Shown here: positions 30,581 to 38,345 of the stretch, piece by piece
Numbering within the stretch: the first letter of the stretch is position 1
Layout: each line of letters begins with the position of its first letter
Source: Candidatus Wolfebacteria bacterium
Lineage (GTDB): Bacteria > Patescibacteriota > Minisyncoccia > Phycocordibacterales > GCA-2401445
Reading direction: 5' to 3'
DNA: 38,787 nucleotides
NCBI GenBank assembly: GCA_002401445.1
Contig: NVTD01000003.1
Coordinates: 1 to 38,787 of the forward strand
Translations under genes and position numbers: made by a program
Notes under the pieces: model-generated
Seen by the model: only the letters and a program-made list of their open reading frames with translations
What the model was told of the DNA's origin: nothing
Databases searched by the model: none

Positions 30581-31567
30581 TTAGTCCTTAAATCCTACAC
30601 CGAGCTTTGTCAGTGCCTCCTTAATTTCCTCGACTCCTTTAGCTCCCATTCCTTCTAATGAAAGAACTTCATCTTCTGCCTTACGAACCAAACCGCCAAC
30701 TGTTCGGATATTTGCTCCAGCAAGTGCATTACCTGTACGAGCAGAAAGTCCTAACTCCTCAATCCTCGTCTTTAACAATTCTGTATCGATTTCTGTGTCA
30801 TTTGAAGAAACCTCCTCAGATTCACCTTCTACTTCATCAACAACGTCAGTCATTGTATCTGTAACAGGCTCATCTTCTTGGAAACCAACAATCGCCTTCA
30901 ATTGATTGATCATAATCTCAATAGCCTGCTCAAGAGCTTCTCTTGGCATAACAATACCATCTGTCTCTATAGAAATTCGCAGCTTATTGAAATCAGTTCG
31001 ATCCCCAACTCGCATATTTTCTACTTCATAGTTAACACGTCGAATTGGTGTAAAAATTGCATCAAGTGCAACGATTCCAATATCAACACGATCTTTTTGT
31101 AAAACTTCCTTTGGAATATATCCAATTCCTTTTTCTACAGTTAATTCCATGTCGAGTTCTGCATTCTTGTCACTCAATGTTGCAATCTCTTGTTCTAGAT
31201 TCAAAACCTCTACTTGTCCAGGAACTTGCAAGTCTGCTGCTGTAACAGATTTTGGACCAGTAACTTTCAGTTTTAATATCTGAGGCTCATCTGTAAGCAT
31301 TTTAATTCGAACCTTCTTTAGGTTAAGAAGAATTCTAATAACATCCTCCTTAACACCTTTTAGTGTTGCAAACTCGTGATTAACTCCATCAATCTTAACT
31401 GCAGTAATAGCAGAACCAGGTAATGATGAAAGAATAATACGTCGAATAGAGTTCCCTAGAGTGTGACCATACCCTGGGTAAAGTCCATCCACCTCATATA
31501 CACCCGTGAATCCTTCTTCACGAATTACTTTTGGTTGTGATGGCAATACGATGTTGTAATCAAGCAT
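30581..31567 (-). CDS. rpoA: RNA polymerase alpha subunit
   Basis: 328 aa. The N-terminal assembly domain has GYGHTLGNSIRRIILSSLPGSA and VKIDGVNHEF. An acidic linker (about 240-265) leads to the C-terminal DNA-binding domain (LSARTGNALAGANIRTVGGL and EEIKEALTKLGVG). Fully conventional. It has a likely internal promoter (31603-31631) in the gap after rpsD, which also contains a GAGGTA/TACCTC inverted repeat. Confidence 0.97.
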   Translation of the reverse strand: MLDYNIVLPSQPKVIREEGFTGVYEVDGLYPGYGHTLGNSIRRIILSSLPGSAITAVKIDGVNHEFATLKGVKEDVIRILLNLKKVRIKMLTDEPQILKLKVTGPKSVTAADLQVPGQVEVLNLEQEIATLSDKNAELDMELTVEKGIGYIPKEVLQKDRVDIGIVALDAIFTPIRRVNYEVENMRVGDRTDFNKLRISIETDGIVMPREALEQAIEIMINQLKAIVGFQEDEPVTDTMTDVVDEVEGESEEVSSNDTEIDTELLKTRIEELGLSARTGNALAGANIRTVGGLVRKAEDEVLSLEGMGAKGVEEIKEALTKLGVGFKD

Positions 31568-31595
31568 ACTTTTAAAATTAGTTAACTTTTGAAAT

Positions 31596-31612
31596 GAGGT
31601 AAACTATACCTC
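31596..31612. promoter_or_regulatory. Inverted repeat overlapping the rpoA -10 box
   Basis: GAGGTA (31596-31601) and TACCTC (31607-31612) surround the TATAGT -10 box. It could be an operator or an mRNA stem; no regulator is evident. Confidence 0.4.
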
Positions 31613-31631
31613 GTTTTTGCTAGTTGCGCAA
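31603..31631 (-). promoter_or_regulatory. Internal promoter before rpoA
   Basis: On the minus strand, TTGCGC (31631-31626), a 17-bp spacer and TATAGT (31608-31603), in the 69-bp gap between rpsD and rpoA. Confidence 0.55.
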
Positions 31632-31636
31632 TACTA

Positions 31637-32245
31637 TTATCGACTATAGTACTCAAGCACAGAGGTTATATCGAATAGTAATTCCTCTTCGCCTTGCTTA
31701 GGCATTCCCTGAACTTCACCTGACAGTGTCTTTGGATCAAACTTTACCCAAGTGACTGGTGTTGTATTTGCAAGCTTATCTACTAATCCTTCAAATACTT
31801 TCTTTTCTTTGCTTCCCTCTCGAACAGCTATCTTGTCTCCTACTTTCAATGCGTATGAAGGAATGGTTACTTTGCGACCATTTACTGTAATGTGTCCGTG
31901 GGATGAAAGTTGTCTTGCAAGTGCTCGTGTGTGGGCTAGCCCCATTCGGAATACGATATTGTCTAATCGTAATTCAACATCCTGATAAAGCATTTCGCTC
32001 GGAACTACTCCTTTCTTACTTGTAGCTTTTGCAATGTAGTTTGAAAATTGCTTTTCGTATAGTCCATATACATAACGCATCTTTTGTTTCTCCATCAACT
32101 GACGTCCATATTCTGAAAGTTGCTTTCGTCGCTTTGTGCGCTTGCCTCCACGATTTTTTGACAGAGCAAACTTTGGCGTTTGAGTCTTCTCAAACACTGG
32201 TGCTCCAAGTCGCTTTGCAATTTTGTATTTTGGTCCGGTAATCAT
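31637..32245 (-). CDS. rpsD: 30S ribosomal protein S4
   Basis: 202 aa. Landmarks: LSEYGRQLMEKQKMRYVYGLYEKQF, the S4 RNA-binding domain LRLDNIVFRMGLAHTRALARQL with SHGHITVNGRKVTIPSYALKVGD. No zinc-binding cysteines at the N-terminus, so it is a C-minus form. It lies 9 bp after rpsK. Confidence 0.97.
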   Translation of the reverse strand: MITGPKYKIAKRLGAPVFEKTQTPKFALSKNRGGKRTKRRKQLSEYGRQLMEKQKMRYVYGLYEKQFSNYIAKATSKKGVVPSEMLYQDVELRLDNIVFRMGLAHTRALARQLSSHGHITVNGRKVTIPSYALKVGDKIAVREGSKEKKVFEGLVDKLANTTPVTWVKFDPKTLSGEVQGMPKQGEEELLFDITSVLEYYSR

Positions 32246-32254
32246 AAAAATATA

Positions 32255-32689
32255 TTATACGCGCCGAGGCTTAGGTGGGCGTGGTCCATTAAATGGTACT
32301 GGGGTAACATCTGTAATCTTTTGTATATTTATACCTTTTGATCCAAATGCTCGGATTGCTGACTCACGTCCTGAGCCAACTCCCTTAACAATTACGTTTA
32401 CCTCCTTTACTCCAATTTGTGCTGCTTTTTCACCAATCAATTCTCCTGCTTTTGCTGCTGCGAATGGTGTTCCTTTCTTTGCACCCTTGAATCCAAGAGC
32501 TCCAGTTGAAGACCATGTAACAACATTTCCACTATTATCAGTAAGAACTATCTTTGTGTTGTTATAGGTTGCTTGAATGTATAATCGTCCACTGGCGATC
32601 TTTCGCTTTATTGTACGAGCAAGAGACCGAGACTTTCGTCCCTGATCCATTTCTCCACCAGCTTTTTTTGCAACTTTTTTCTTACCCAT
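32255..32689 (-). CDS. rpsK: 30S ribosomal protein S11
   Basis: 144 aa from ATG 32689 (MGKKKVAKK). Landmarks: GRLYIQATYNNTKIVLTDNSG, WSSTGALGFKGAKKGTPFAA and RAFGSKGINIQKITDVTPVPFNG, then PPKPRRV. An in-frame ATG at 32725 lies in the AT-rich intergenic region and is rejected. The 111-bp gap upstream contains a 16-bp perfect inverted repeat. Confidence 0.97.
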   Translation of the reverse strand: MGKKKVAKKAGGEMDQGRKSRSLARTIKRKIASGRLYIQATYNNTKIVLTDNSGNVVTWSSTGALGFKGAKKGTPFAAAKAGELIGEKAAQIGVKEVNVIVKGVGSGRESAIRAFGSKGINIQKITDVTPVPFNGPRPPKPRRV

Positions 32690-32718
32690 AAATTTAAATT
32701 CTAAAAAATTTAAAACAT

Positions 32719-32790
32719 TTGACATGTGACCATTAACCTTTGACTACCACTTCGTCCTGTCTTGTCCTTAAGTCAATGGTCACATGTCAA
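32719..32790. repeat. 16-bp perfect inverted repeat between rpsM and rpsK
   Basis: TTGACATGTGACCATT (32719-32734) is perfectly complementary to AATGGTCACATGTCAA (32775-32790). The 40-bp spacer adds a TGACT/AGTCA pair (32741-32745 with 32771-32775). No T-run follows on either strand, so it is not a standard terminator. It lies in the only large gap within the infA-rpsD block. Confidence 0.85.
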
Positions 32791-32800
32791 TTGTTAATCG

Positions 32801-33181
32801 TTATTTTTTGTCTACCTTAGTTCGTCCAGATCCCATAGTCTTTCGGACGTTACCACGAACTGTACGTGAATTACTCTTTGTTCGTTGTCCACGAAGTGGC
32901 AATCGCTTATTGTGTCGAGAACCTCTATAGCTCTTCACATCTTTGAGTCGCTTGATATTACCCGAGATCTCTCTCTTAAGATCTCCTTCAATAACAAATT
33001 TCTCAACTTCCTCTCGAATCTTATTCTCTTGCTCAGCAGTCAGTGTAGTTGGCTTTGTGCCATGCTCGATTTTTGCTGCATCAAGAATAGTATGTGCACG
33101 TGCTCGTCCAACTCCATAGAGTTCGGTAAGTGCAATCTCTAGTCTCTTCTTATCTGGTAGTGTAATTCCTAAAATTCGCAT
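32801..33181 (-). CDS. rpsM: 30S ribosomal protein S13
   Basis: 126 aa. Landmarks: MRILGITLPDKKRLEIALTE, LYGVGRARAHTIL, and the basic end SYRGSRHNKRLPLRGQRTKS. It starts 5 bp after rpmJ. Confidence 0.97.
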   Translation of the reverse strand: MRILGITLPDKKRLEIALTELYGVGRARAHTILDAAKIEHGTKPTTLTAEQENKIREEVEKFVIEGDLKREISGNIKRLKDVKSYRGSRHNKRLPLRGQRTKSNSRTVRGNVRKTMGSGRTKVDKK

Positions 33182-33186
33182 AATAA

Positions 33187-33300
33187 TTAACCTTGACGCT
33201 GTTTATGGCGTGGATTACTACAAATGATACGAAGACGCCCCTTTCGTCTAACGAGTTGGCATTTCGTACACATTTTTTTAACTGAGCTTTTAACCTTCAT
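33187..33300 (-). CDS. rpmJ: 50S ribosomal protein L36
   Basis: 37 aa: [20 protein letters not shown] followed by [17 protein letters not shown]. Three Cys and one His (C11, C14, C27, H32) form the zinc site, so it is the zinc-binding form. The frame is open far upstream, but the L36 start at ATG 33300 is clear from the family. It lies between infA and rpsM, the usual order. Confidence 0.96.
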   Translation of the reverse strand: MKVKSSVKKMCTKCQLVRRKGRLRIICSNPRHKQRQG

Positions 33301-33346
33301 ATTTAAACAAAAAAACACATCGACAATATAAACATGTGCAAATCGA

Positions 33347-33592
33347 TTAATTTCTGAATCGCTTAGTGATACGGGCCTTCCCGCCATATGGGTCGATTTC
33401 AAGGGAAACCTTGTCTCCAACCAACACTCGTATACGATGCAAACGCATTTTTCCTGAAAGATAGGCAAGAATTGGTTCTTCACCCCCCTCATCCAGTTTT
33501 ATGCGGAACAGTGTATTTGGAAGGGCCTCTGTGACCACTCCCTCAACCCCGTTATCCTTAATCCCTTTATTGTTACTATTGTTACTATCCAT
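33347..33592 (-). CDS. infA: Translation initiation factor IF-1
   Basis: 81 aa. S1/OB-fold protein that binds the ribosomal A site during initiation. Landmarks: [36 protein letters not shown] and [18 protein letters not shown] short Asn-rich N-terminal extension ([15 protein letters not shown]) makes it about 9 residues longer than the usual 72. First gene of the operon, with a promoter at 33609-33638. Confidence 0.96.
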   Translation of the reverse strand: MDSNNSNNKGIKDNGVEGVVTEALPNTLFRIKLDEGGEEPILAYLSGKMRLHRIRVLVGDKVSLEIDPYGGKARITKRFRN

Positions 33593-33608
33593 GTATAGAT
33601 GCCCACGT

Positions 33609-33638
33609 ATACTAGCAGAAATTATGCTAATACGTCAA
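33609..33638 (-). promoter_or_regulatory. Promoter of the infA ribosomal operon
   Basis: On the minus strand, TTGACG (33638-33633), an 18-bp spacer and TG-C-TAGTAT extended -10 (33614-33609). An inverted repeat CCTAA/TTAGG lies just upstream (about 33655-33670). Confidence 0.65.
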
Positions 33639-33688
33639 GCTCTTTTTGATTAATCCTAATTAGTTAGGATAATGCCAGATTTAGATGA

Positions 33689-35035
33689 CTATTCAGCGTC
33701 ACGAACCTTGATACGTGTGATCCTCTCTGGGAAGAATTTTTTCCAAAATGGACGTATAACTATCTCTGCAGAATCAATACCTGGGTGCAATGCAAGTATT
33801 TTTTCAACATCTAGCTTTGGTTGACCTGCAAGATCTTCACGTAATTTATCTCCATCATATGTCCATCTAATATGTGGAGTTCCAGCCATAGTGAAAGACA
33901 CACTAGTATCCTCTGCGGGAACAGCCGCATCTTTATCTAGAAATGCAACCTCCAAAGTATTTATGTTATCTATAATCACCGTGTTCCCATCAAAATCTGC
34001 AACACTTTGACTAGCAATATATCGACTCAAATCTTTCGTATCAAACATCACCGCATGCAGCGTAGCTTTTTCATTAACAATCACTGAATCTGAGCTGTCT
34101 TCAACAAGAGGGAGTTGATCAAATGTAAAGAAATATGAATCAGGATAGATGACAAATTGCTCTGGCTTTTGAGCAACTGTCTCTTCTAACAACTGTTCTC
34201 GCAATTCTGTTTGTAATATTGTTCGCGCCTGGTTTAAATCAGATTCGCTTGCAGTAGGCACTGTACCAGAAAAACCTCCTGCCATTGCAGTCTTTGATCT
34301 CGCAAATATCTTACCTTCCCTGGGATCATTTTTTAATCCCGGTATTGCGAAATCAACCATATCTATATTGTATTCGTCCCCAGGAAAATCAGCATATACC
34401 GTAACCTCTATACTGCCGGGAATAACTTCACCATTTTTTGTTTTCTGACCCGGTACAAATATAGATCGATCGATGCGGTAGATCAGTCCATCTGGACTTG
34501 AAAATCGTGTGTTAGTAATTAGTTTTTGCGATGTATCACTAAATGTATTAAATATAACTATTTTTCCTGATGCGCGTCTTTCTATTTTCTCTGAACCCGT
34601 TGCCCCAATAGTTTTGCTGCTCTCTTTTGTAAGAGTCATTATTTGATACGCCAACTCTCCTGAACCAGGATCCTTGTAGGCCACAAAAGTTCCTTCCAAT
34701 ACTGCTGGAACCTTCTTTGCTTCTACTGTTATTCGCGCACCAGAGAATAAAAGGGATACCGCGAATATAAGAAACAGTATAGAAAATGCTCCACTCACAA
34801 CGAATGTCCATCGAGGGAGACCTCGTCGTACTCGTGAACTTCTTCGCTTTGATTTTGCAGGAATTGCCTTTTTTTCGACAACCTCTTCTTCTTCGTACAC
34901 TTCCTCTGGCTCACGCTTTTGTGCAGGAGCAGCAGCCTTTGCGGCAGAGGTTCGTCTGGTGCCACGTTTTACTGTGACATTGCGTATGCTTCGTCCTTCT
35001 GGAGGAACGACATCTTGTAGAGGTATTTTGGTCAT
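33689..35035 (-). CDS. Membrane-anchored protein with baseplate-J-like segment
   Basis: 448 aa. A basic and acidic disordered N-terminus (1-72) precedes one membrane helix (about 76-99), and the rest is predicted outside. The segment ASGKIVIFNTFSDTSQKLIT, TRFSSPDGLIYRI, and GSIEVTVYADFPGDEYNI resembles the repeat seen in baseplate-J/gp47-like and related surface proteins. A phage origin is not implied, because this architecture occurs in CPR proteins with no phage context. It follows a PilM/FtsA-like gene by 43 bp on the same strand. An internal TG-A-TATAAT box (35059-35054) precedes it. Confidence 0.6.
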   Translation of the reverse strand: MTKIPLQDVVPPEGRSIRNVTVKRGTRRTSAAKAAAPAQKREPEEVYEEEEVVEKKAIPAKSKRRSSRVRRGLPRWTFVVSGAFSILFLIFAVSLLFSGARITVEAKKVPAVLEGTFVAYKDPGSGELAYQIMTLTKESSKTIGATGSEKIERRASGKIVIFNTFSDTSQKLITNTRFSSPDGLIYRIDRSIFVPGQKTKNGEVIPGSIEVTVYADFPGDEYNIDMVDFAIPGLKNDPREGKIFARSKTAMAGGFSGTVPTASESDLNQARTILQTELREQLLEETVAQKPEQFVIYPDSYFFTFDQLPLVEDSSDSVIVNEKATLHAVMFDTKDLSRYIASQSVADFDGNTVIIDNINTLEVAFLDKDAAVPAEDTSVSFTMAGTPHIRWTYDGDKLREDLAGQPKLDVEKILALHPGIDSAEIVIRPFWKKFFPERITRIKVRDAE

Positions 35036-35053
35036 ATGTTGTTTACGAGCACC

Positions 35054-35059
35054 ATTATA
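35054..35059 (-). promoter_or_regulatory. Extended -10 box before the gene at 33689-35035
   Basis: On the minus strand TG-A-TATAAT lies in the 43-bp gap after the PilM/FtsA-like gene. It suggests an extra promoter. Confidence 0.45.
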
Positions 35060-35078
35060 TCACGATTTGTACAAAAGA

Positions 35079-36314
35079 CTACTTGTCCATTCCTTCTTTA
35101 TCTGTATACATTTTGTTAAAAAACAATGCTTCTGTGGATAAAAAAGGGCTGCGGTATGCACCTTCAGAGAAATTACAAAATGAAGAAAATGTATGTTCAC
35201 CTAATAGAGCAACGCTAAACGTCTGTCCATGGACAACTATTTCTTTGGGTTTTGAACTCCCTGAAAATACATTCATCCATGATAGGACCTCTTCATCAGA
35301 TATCACGAATACTTGCGATGGTAATAAATGGTTTTCTGGATATTCAGAAATCTGCTTATCAAAAATAGATACGATGTTGTCTACAATGCTCCCTAATACA
35401 GTATTAATCGTTGACGTTGATTTTGCATCTCCACGCCCCTCCGCATATAGGCGTAACAGAGAATGCGCCTGTGTTGGTGAAATATTCAAAGATGCACCTA
35501 CGTTACGTATAATGTGATTTCTCCCAACAGCAACCGGCAATGTCTTTTCCAATATACCTGTGTGCATAATCATAACTTCGCTCATTTCTCCACCGACTGA
35601 CAATACAATAAACGAATCGTCGACACTAACCATATCTCGCAATACAGTACTAGCAATAACAGGAAAAGCATTAAAGATTATATTTCGCACACCAATAGTT
35701 AAATCTATATGGCGGCGAATCGTGTTAAGGATCTTCTTGGGAGAAATACTTACAAATACAGAGGCCTCTAAATGATCCACCTCACCCTTGTATTCTGGTT
35801 GTGACTCATACCCATTGAGCAAGAGACGCATGACGCTTTGATCAATGACCTCAAGAACTTCTGGCTTATGAACAAGAGATGCTTTTGTTGTCGCTTCCTT
35901 TTTAATTATCTCTTCTACTTCTTGATTAACTAATGAGCTCAACATTGTTGGAGATACAGTAAAAGGAGTTCCTTGTTCATAAGTGATTGTACGTGTCTCT
36001 GAATGTACCCATGGCGCCGCAATAGTCACCGCAACTTTTTTTATTGATTCTTGACAATACCCATGTCGAAGGAGGGCATCCACTCCATCTGATTCAACAC
36101 GATGCAAAACAATGGTGAGAGTTGCGGACATTTCATTTGCCAATTTTACAAGAGAAAGGTTCTGCCCAGTCTCAAGCACATGATTAACGCTAAATAAAAT
36201 TTTGGGAGTAAAACCCGCATTCAGTTCTATCAATGCTGCACTAATACGAGAACTGCCTATATCAAGAGCGAGAATAATATCGTGCTTATTTTTTGAAGAA
36301 GAAAATAGACTCAT
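35079..36314 (-). CDS. PilM/FtsA-like actin-fold ATPase
   Basis: 411 aa from ATG 36314. The start SLFSSSKNKHDIILALDIGS, SRISAALIEL is the phosphate-1 motif of actin-fold proteins of the FtsA/PilM group. Further landmarks are VLEVIDQSVMRLLLNGYESQ, a second phosphate-like motif SFIVLSVGGEMSEVMIMHTG, and VFVISDEEVLSWM. In type IV pilus systems PilM sits on the inner membrane and binds PilN. No pilN or pilO gene follows, so an assignment to pilus or to cell division is not possible. The upstream TTG at 36323 is rejected. A TG-C-TACAAT box ends 8 bp before the ATG. Confidence 0.7.
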   Translation of the reverse strand: MSLFSSSKNKHDIILALDIGSSRISAALIELNAGFTPKILFSVNHVLETGQNLSLVKLANEMSATLTIVLHRVESDGVDALLRHGYCQESIKKVAVTIAAPWVHSETRTITYEQGTPFTVSPTMLSSLVNQEVEEIIKKEATTKASLVHKPEVLEVIDQSVMRLLLNGYESQPEYKGEVDHLEASVFVSISPKKILNTIRRHIDLTIGVRNIIFNAFPVIASTVLRDMVSVDDSFIVLSVGGEMSEVMIMHTGILEKTLPVAVGRNHIIRNVGASLNISPTQAHSLLRLYAEGRGDAKSTSTINTVLGSIVDNIVSIFDKQISEYPENHLLPSQVFVISDEEVLSWMNVFSGSSKPKEIVVHGQTFSVALLGEHTFSSFCNFSEGAYRSPFLSTEALFFNKMYTDKEGMDK

Positions 36315-36322
36315 GTATACCA

Positions 36323-36328
36323 ATTGTA
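36323..36328 (-). promoter_or_regulatory. Extended -10 box of the PilM/FtsA-like gene
   Basis: On the minus strand TG-C-TACAAT lies immediately after the T-run of the terminator at 36337-36366 and 8 bp before the ATG. Confidence 0.5.
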
Positions 36329-36336
36329 GCAGTAAA

Positions 36337-36366
36337 AAAGACCGCCGGGAAACCCGAACGGTCTTT
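36337..36366 (-). terminator. Intrinsic terminator of the zinc-ribbon/HTH gene
   Basis: AAAGACCG (36337-36344) pairs with CGGTCTTT (36359-36366) and the loop forms a second CGGG/CCCG stem; on the minus strand TTTTTTACT follows. Confidence 0.85.
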
Positions 36367-36384
36367 GTTCAAATAAATATATGA

Positions 36385-37014
36385 TCAGCCTCCAATTCTA
36401 ATTGCCTCATTTTGTTTACTGTACCCAGTGATCCGCAACTTCCGACGCCACGTACGAATCACATGCTCTGTCACTCCTACACACTCACCAATAACACGGT
36501 CAGAGGCTCGCCCAAGGAAAGGCTGGACTTTTGCTTTCCAATCATCAATCTGATGTACGTAGATATTACCGATTTTGCGGAATGCATTTTCCAATGTACC
36601 AAAATGAAGAAGTGCTGAACGGACAACCGATATATTTTCAACCATAAGCTCATCAGGTGTACGATCACTTCTCTTCTCTTGTCCCAGCCAATGAAGTACT
36701 TGCTGAGGACACCAAAATTGAACTCTGGTTGAAGAGAAATCTCCTCGCGCAATCAGATATGCCTGAAAACGATCACCGCAATTTGGACACACGGTTGTGG
36801 TGTCATATGAATTATCAAGGAATCCTCGCATGATAACTATCGGAGCCGGAGTATGTCTACATTTAGGACATTCTCCGATCGGAGTAAAATGATCACCGTG
36901 TACCGCATTTGTAATTTCAATCAGTAAATCAAGCTGACATTCTAAACGTTGACTGCGTGAAATTTTACGGACATGTGCCTGTTTATGCCTAATAGCGTGA
37001 CCTATACCTATCAT
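36385..37014 (-). CDS. Zinc-ribbon protein with C-terminal HTH-like region
   Basis: 209 aa. Two CxxC pairs (GECPKCRHTPAP and TTVCPNCGDRFQAY) form one zinc ribbon around residues 49-83. The C-terminal part, RASDRVIGECVGVTEHVIRT followed by WRRKLRITGY, resembles a helix-turn-helix, so the protein may bind DNA. I recall similar uncharacterised proteins in CPR genomes. The start has AAAGGAAA about 8 bp upstream. The leader contains a 35-bp pentanucleotide satellite, which could make its expression variable. Confidence 0.6.
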   Translation of the reverse strand: MIGIGHAIRHKQAHVRKISRSQRLECQLDLLIEITNAVHGDHFTPIGECPKCRHTPAPIVIMRGFLDNSYDTTTVCPNCGDRFQAYLIARGDFSSTRVQFWCPQQVLHWLGQEKRSDRTPDELMVENISVVRSALLHFGTLENAFRKIGNIYVHQIDDWKAKVQPFLGRASDRVIGECVGVTEHVIRTWRRKLRITGYSKQNEAIRIGG

Positions 37015-37026
37015 AATGTTTCCTTT

Positions 37027-37061
37027 CGTTTCGTTTTGTTTTGTTTTGTTTTGTTTTGTTT
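37027..37061 (-). repeat. Pentanucleotide satellite in the leader
   Basis: Seven 5-bp units (plus strand CGTTT twice, then TGTTT five times) lie between the promoter and the Shine-Dalgarno site of the gene at 36385-37014. The flanks (GATTT, TATTT) look like decayed units. Confidence 0.9.
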
Positions 37062-37101
37062 GATTTTATTTAGTTGTGTAAAGTTCAAATATCGATGACA
37101 C

Positions 37102-37130
37102 TTTATATCATTAATAATAGTCTATGTCAA
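37102..37130 (-). promoter_or_regulatory. Promoter of the zinc-ribbon/HTH gene
   Basis: On the minus strand, TTGACA (37130-37125), a 17-bp spacer and TATAAA (37107-37102). It starts just after the dinB stop codon and gives an 80-nt leader containing the satellite. Confidence 0.75.
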
Positions 37131-37136
37131 TCTATA

Positions 37137-38246
37137 CTACAACAACACACCTTGATGATATTTAATTTGTTGTGACAATTTCTCTACACGTAGACCGAGC
37201 ATACGTATATTCTTTTTATGTGGATTCTCTTGTCTGTCCATAAAAGGCAAGAGAAGCTTGATCGCTTGTCTCTCCAACTCGCGCTCTGTTTCCATTTCTA
37301 CCTTTACGGTAAGTGATCGGGTAAATGTCTCAAAATCACTAAACCGAACTGTAATAACAACTGTTCGAAAAGACACAAATCCATCAGCTTTAAATCGTGA
37401 ATATACTTCATCCACTATATCCTTTATTGATTTCATAAGTGTCCTTAGCGCCAGAGTGTCTTCCATAAACGTATCGTGTACTCCTACAGATTTTGCTACA
37501 TCTTTTTTGGTCTGTATTGTTCGCGAGTCAATTCCACGCGCTCGATCATATAAATCACTTCCCCATTTTCCTAAACGTTTTATCAAAGACTCTCGTGAGA
37601 ATTTTCGAATGTCTCCAACTTTTCGAATACTTAATCGCATTAGACTTTGTGCTGTCTTGGGACCGATACCTGGAATCGCTCGAATCGGAAGTGGTTCCAA
37701 AAAACTCTCCACATCTTCCTTATTCACACTAGTGATGCCATAGGGCTTCTTAATATCAGAAGCTATCTTTGCAACGAGTTTGCTCGGCGCGATACCGAGT
37801 GAACACGTAAGGTTTTCTTGCTTTTTTATTTCACTCTGTATTTTCTTTGCGAGTCTTTCTGCATCACGCATATTTCTGCAATGCGAAAAATCTAAATACG
37901 CTTCATCGACGCTTACTTGTTCAACAGACTTTACATGTTTACGAACTATCGCAAATATTTTGCTTGAAACTTTTCCGTACTTTCCGTGGTGGGGTGTTAT
38001 AAAAATACATTCTGGTTCGCCGCGCCTCTTTGCATCCTCTGAAAACTTCCACGCACGTGTAATCGGAAGTGCTGAACCAATACCGTATTTCCGTGCGGCG
38101 TAATTTGCAGTCGCAACAACTCCGCGACCTTTACCACCATCAGGATCACTCCCCACAGAGATGGGAAGTCCTTTTAGATACGGCTTGTCACGCTCTTCAA
38201 TAGAGGCAAAGAAAGCGTCCATATCGAGATGAGCTATTATGGGCAT
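37137..38246 (-). CDS. dinB: DNA polymerase IV (Y family)
   Basis: 369 aa translesion polymerase. Catalytic residues: Asp8 in AHLDMDAFFAS and Asp114-Glu115 in VSVDEAYLDF. Other landmarks are GVVATANYAARKYGI, PHHGKYGKVSSKI, the helix-hairpin-helix PIRAIPGIGPKTAQSLMRL and the little-finger domain after about 240. The -10 box TATAAT ends exactly 6 bp before the ATG, so the mRNA is probably leaderless. No LexA-like operator is evident to me. Confidence 0.96.
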   Translation of the reverse strand: MPIIAHLDMDAFFASIEERDKPYLKGLPISVGSDPDGGKGRGVVATANYAARKYGIGSALPITRAWKFSEDAKRRGEPECIFITPHHGKYGKVSSKIFAIVRKHVKSVEQVSVDEAYLDFSHCRNMRDAERLAKKIQSEIKKQENLTCSLGIAPSKLVAKIASDIKKPYGITSVNKEDVESFLEPLPIRAIPGIGPKTAQSLMRLSIRKVGDIRKFSRESLIKRLGKWGSDLYDRARGIDSRTIQTKKDVAKSVGVHDTFMEDTLALRTLMKSIKDIVDEVYSRFKADGFVSFRTVVITVRFSDFETFTRSLTVKVEMETERELERQAIKLLLPFMDRQENPHKKNIRMLGLRVEKLSQQIKYHQGVLL

Positions 38247-38252
38247 TGATCT

Positions 38253-38258
38253 ATTATA
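38253..38258 (-). promoter_or_regulatory. -10 box of a leaderless dinB
   Basis: On the minus strand TATAAT is followed by exactly 6 bp and then the ATG at 38246. Confidence 0.55.
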
Positions 38259-38276
38259 CGCTTCTTTGTGAATGTA

Positions 38277-38304
38277 TTGACAAATCCATATTCTCTGGTA
38301 ATGT
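38277..38304 (+). promoter_or_regulatory. Promoter of the gene at 38346
   Basis: TTGACA (38277-38282), a 16-bp spacer and TAATGT (38299-38304). It overlaps the upstream region of divergent dinB. Confidence 0.55.
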
Positions 38305-38345
38305 AATTTTGGACTTACTACAACAAAACAACCCCAAGCAACATT

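Noticed and set aside
33301-33492. N-terminal extension of the L36 frame upstream of 33300
   Set aside because: It overlaps infA in another frame, and L36 is 37 aa in the family, which matches the ATG at 33300.
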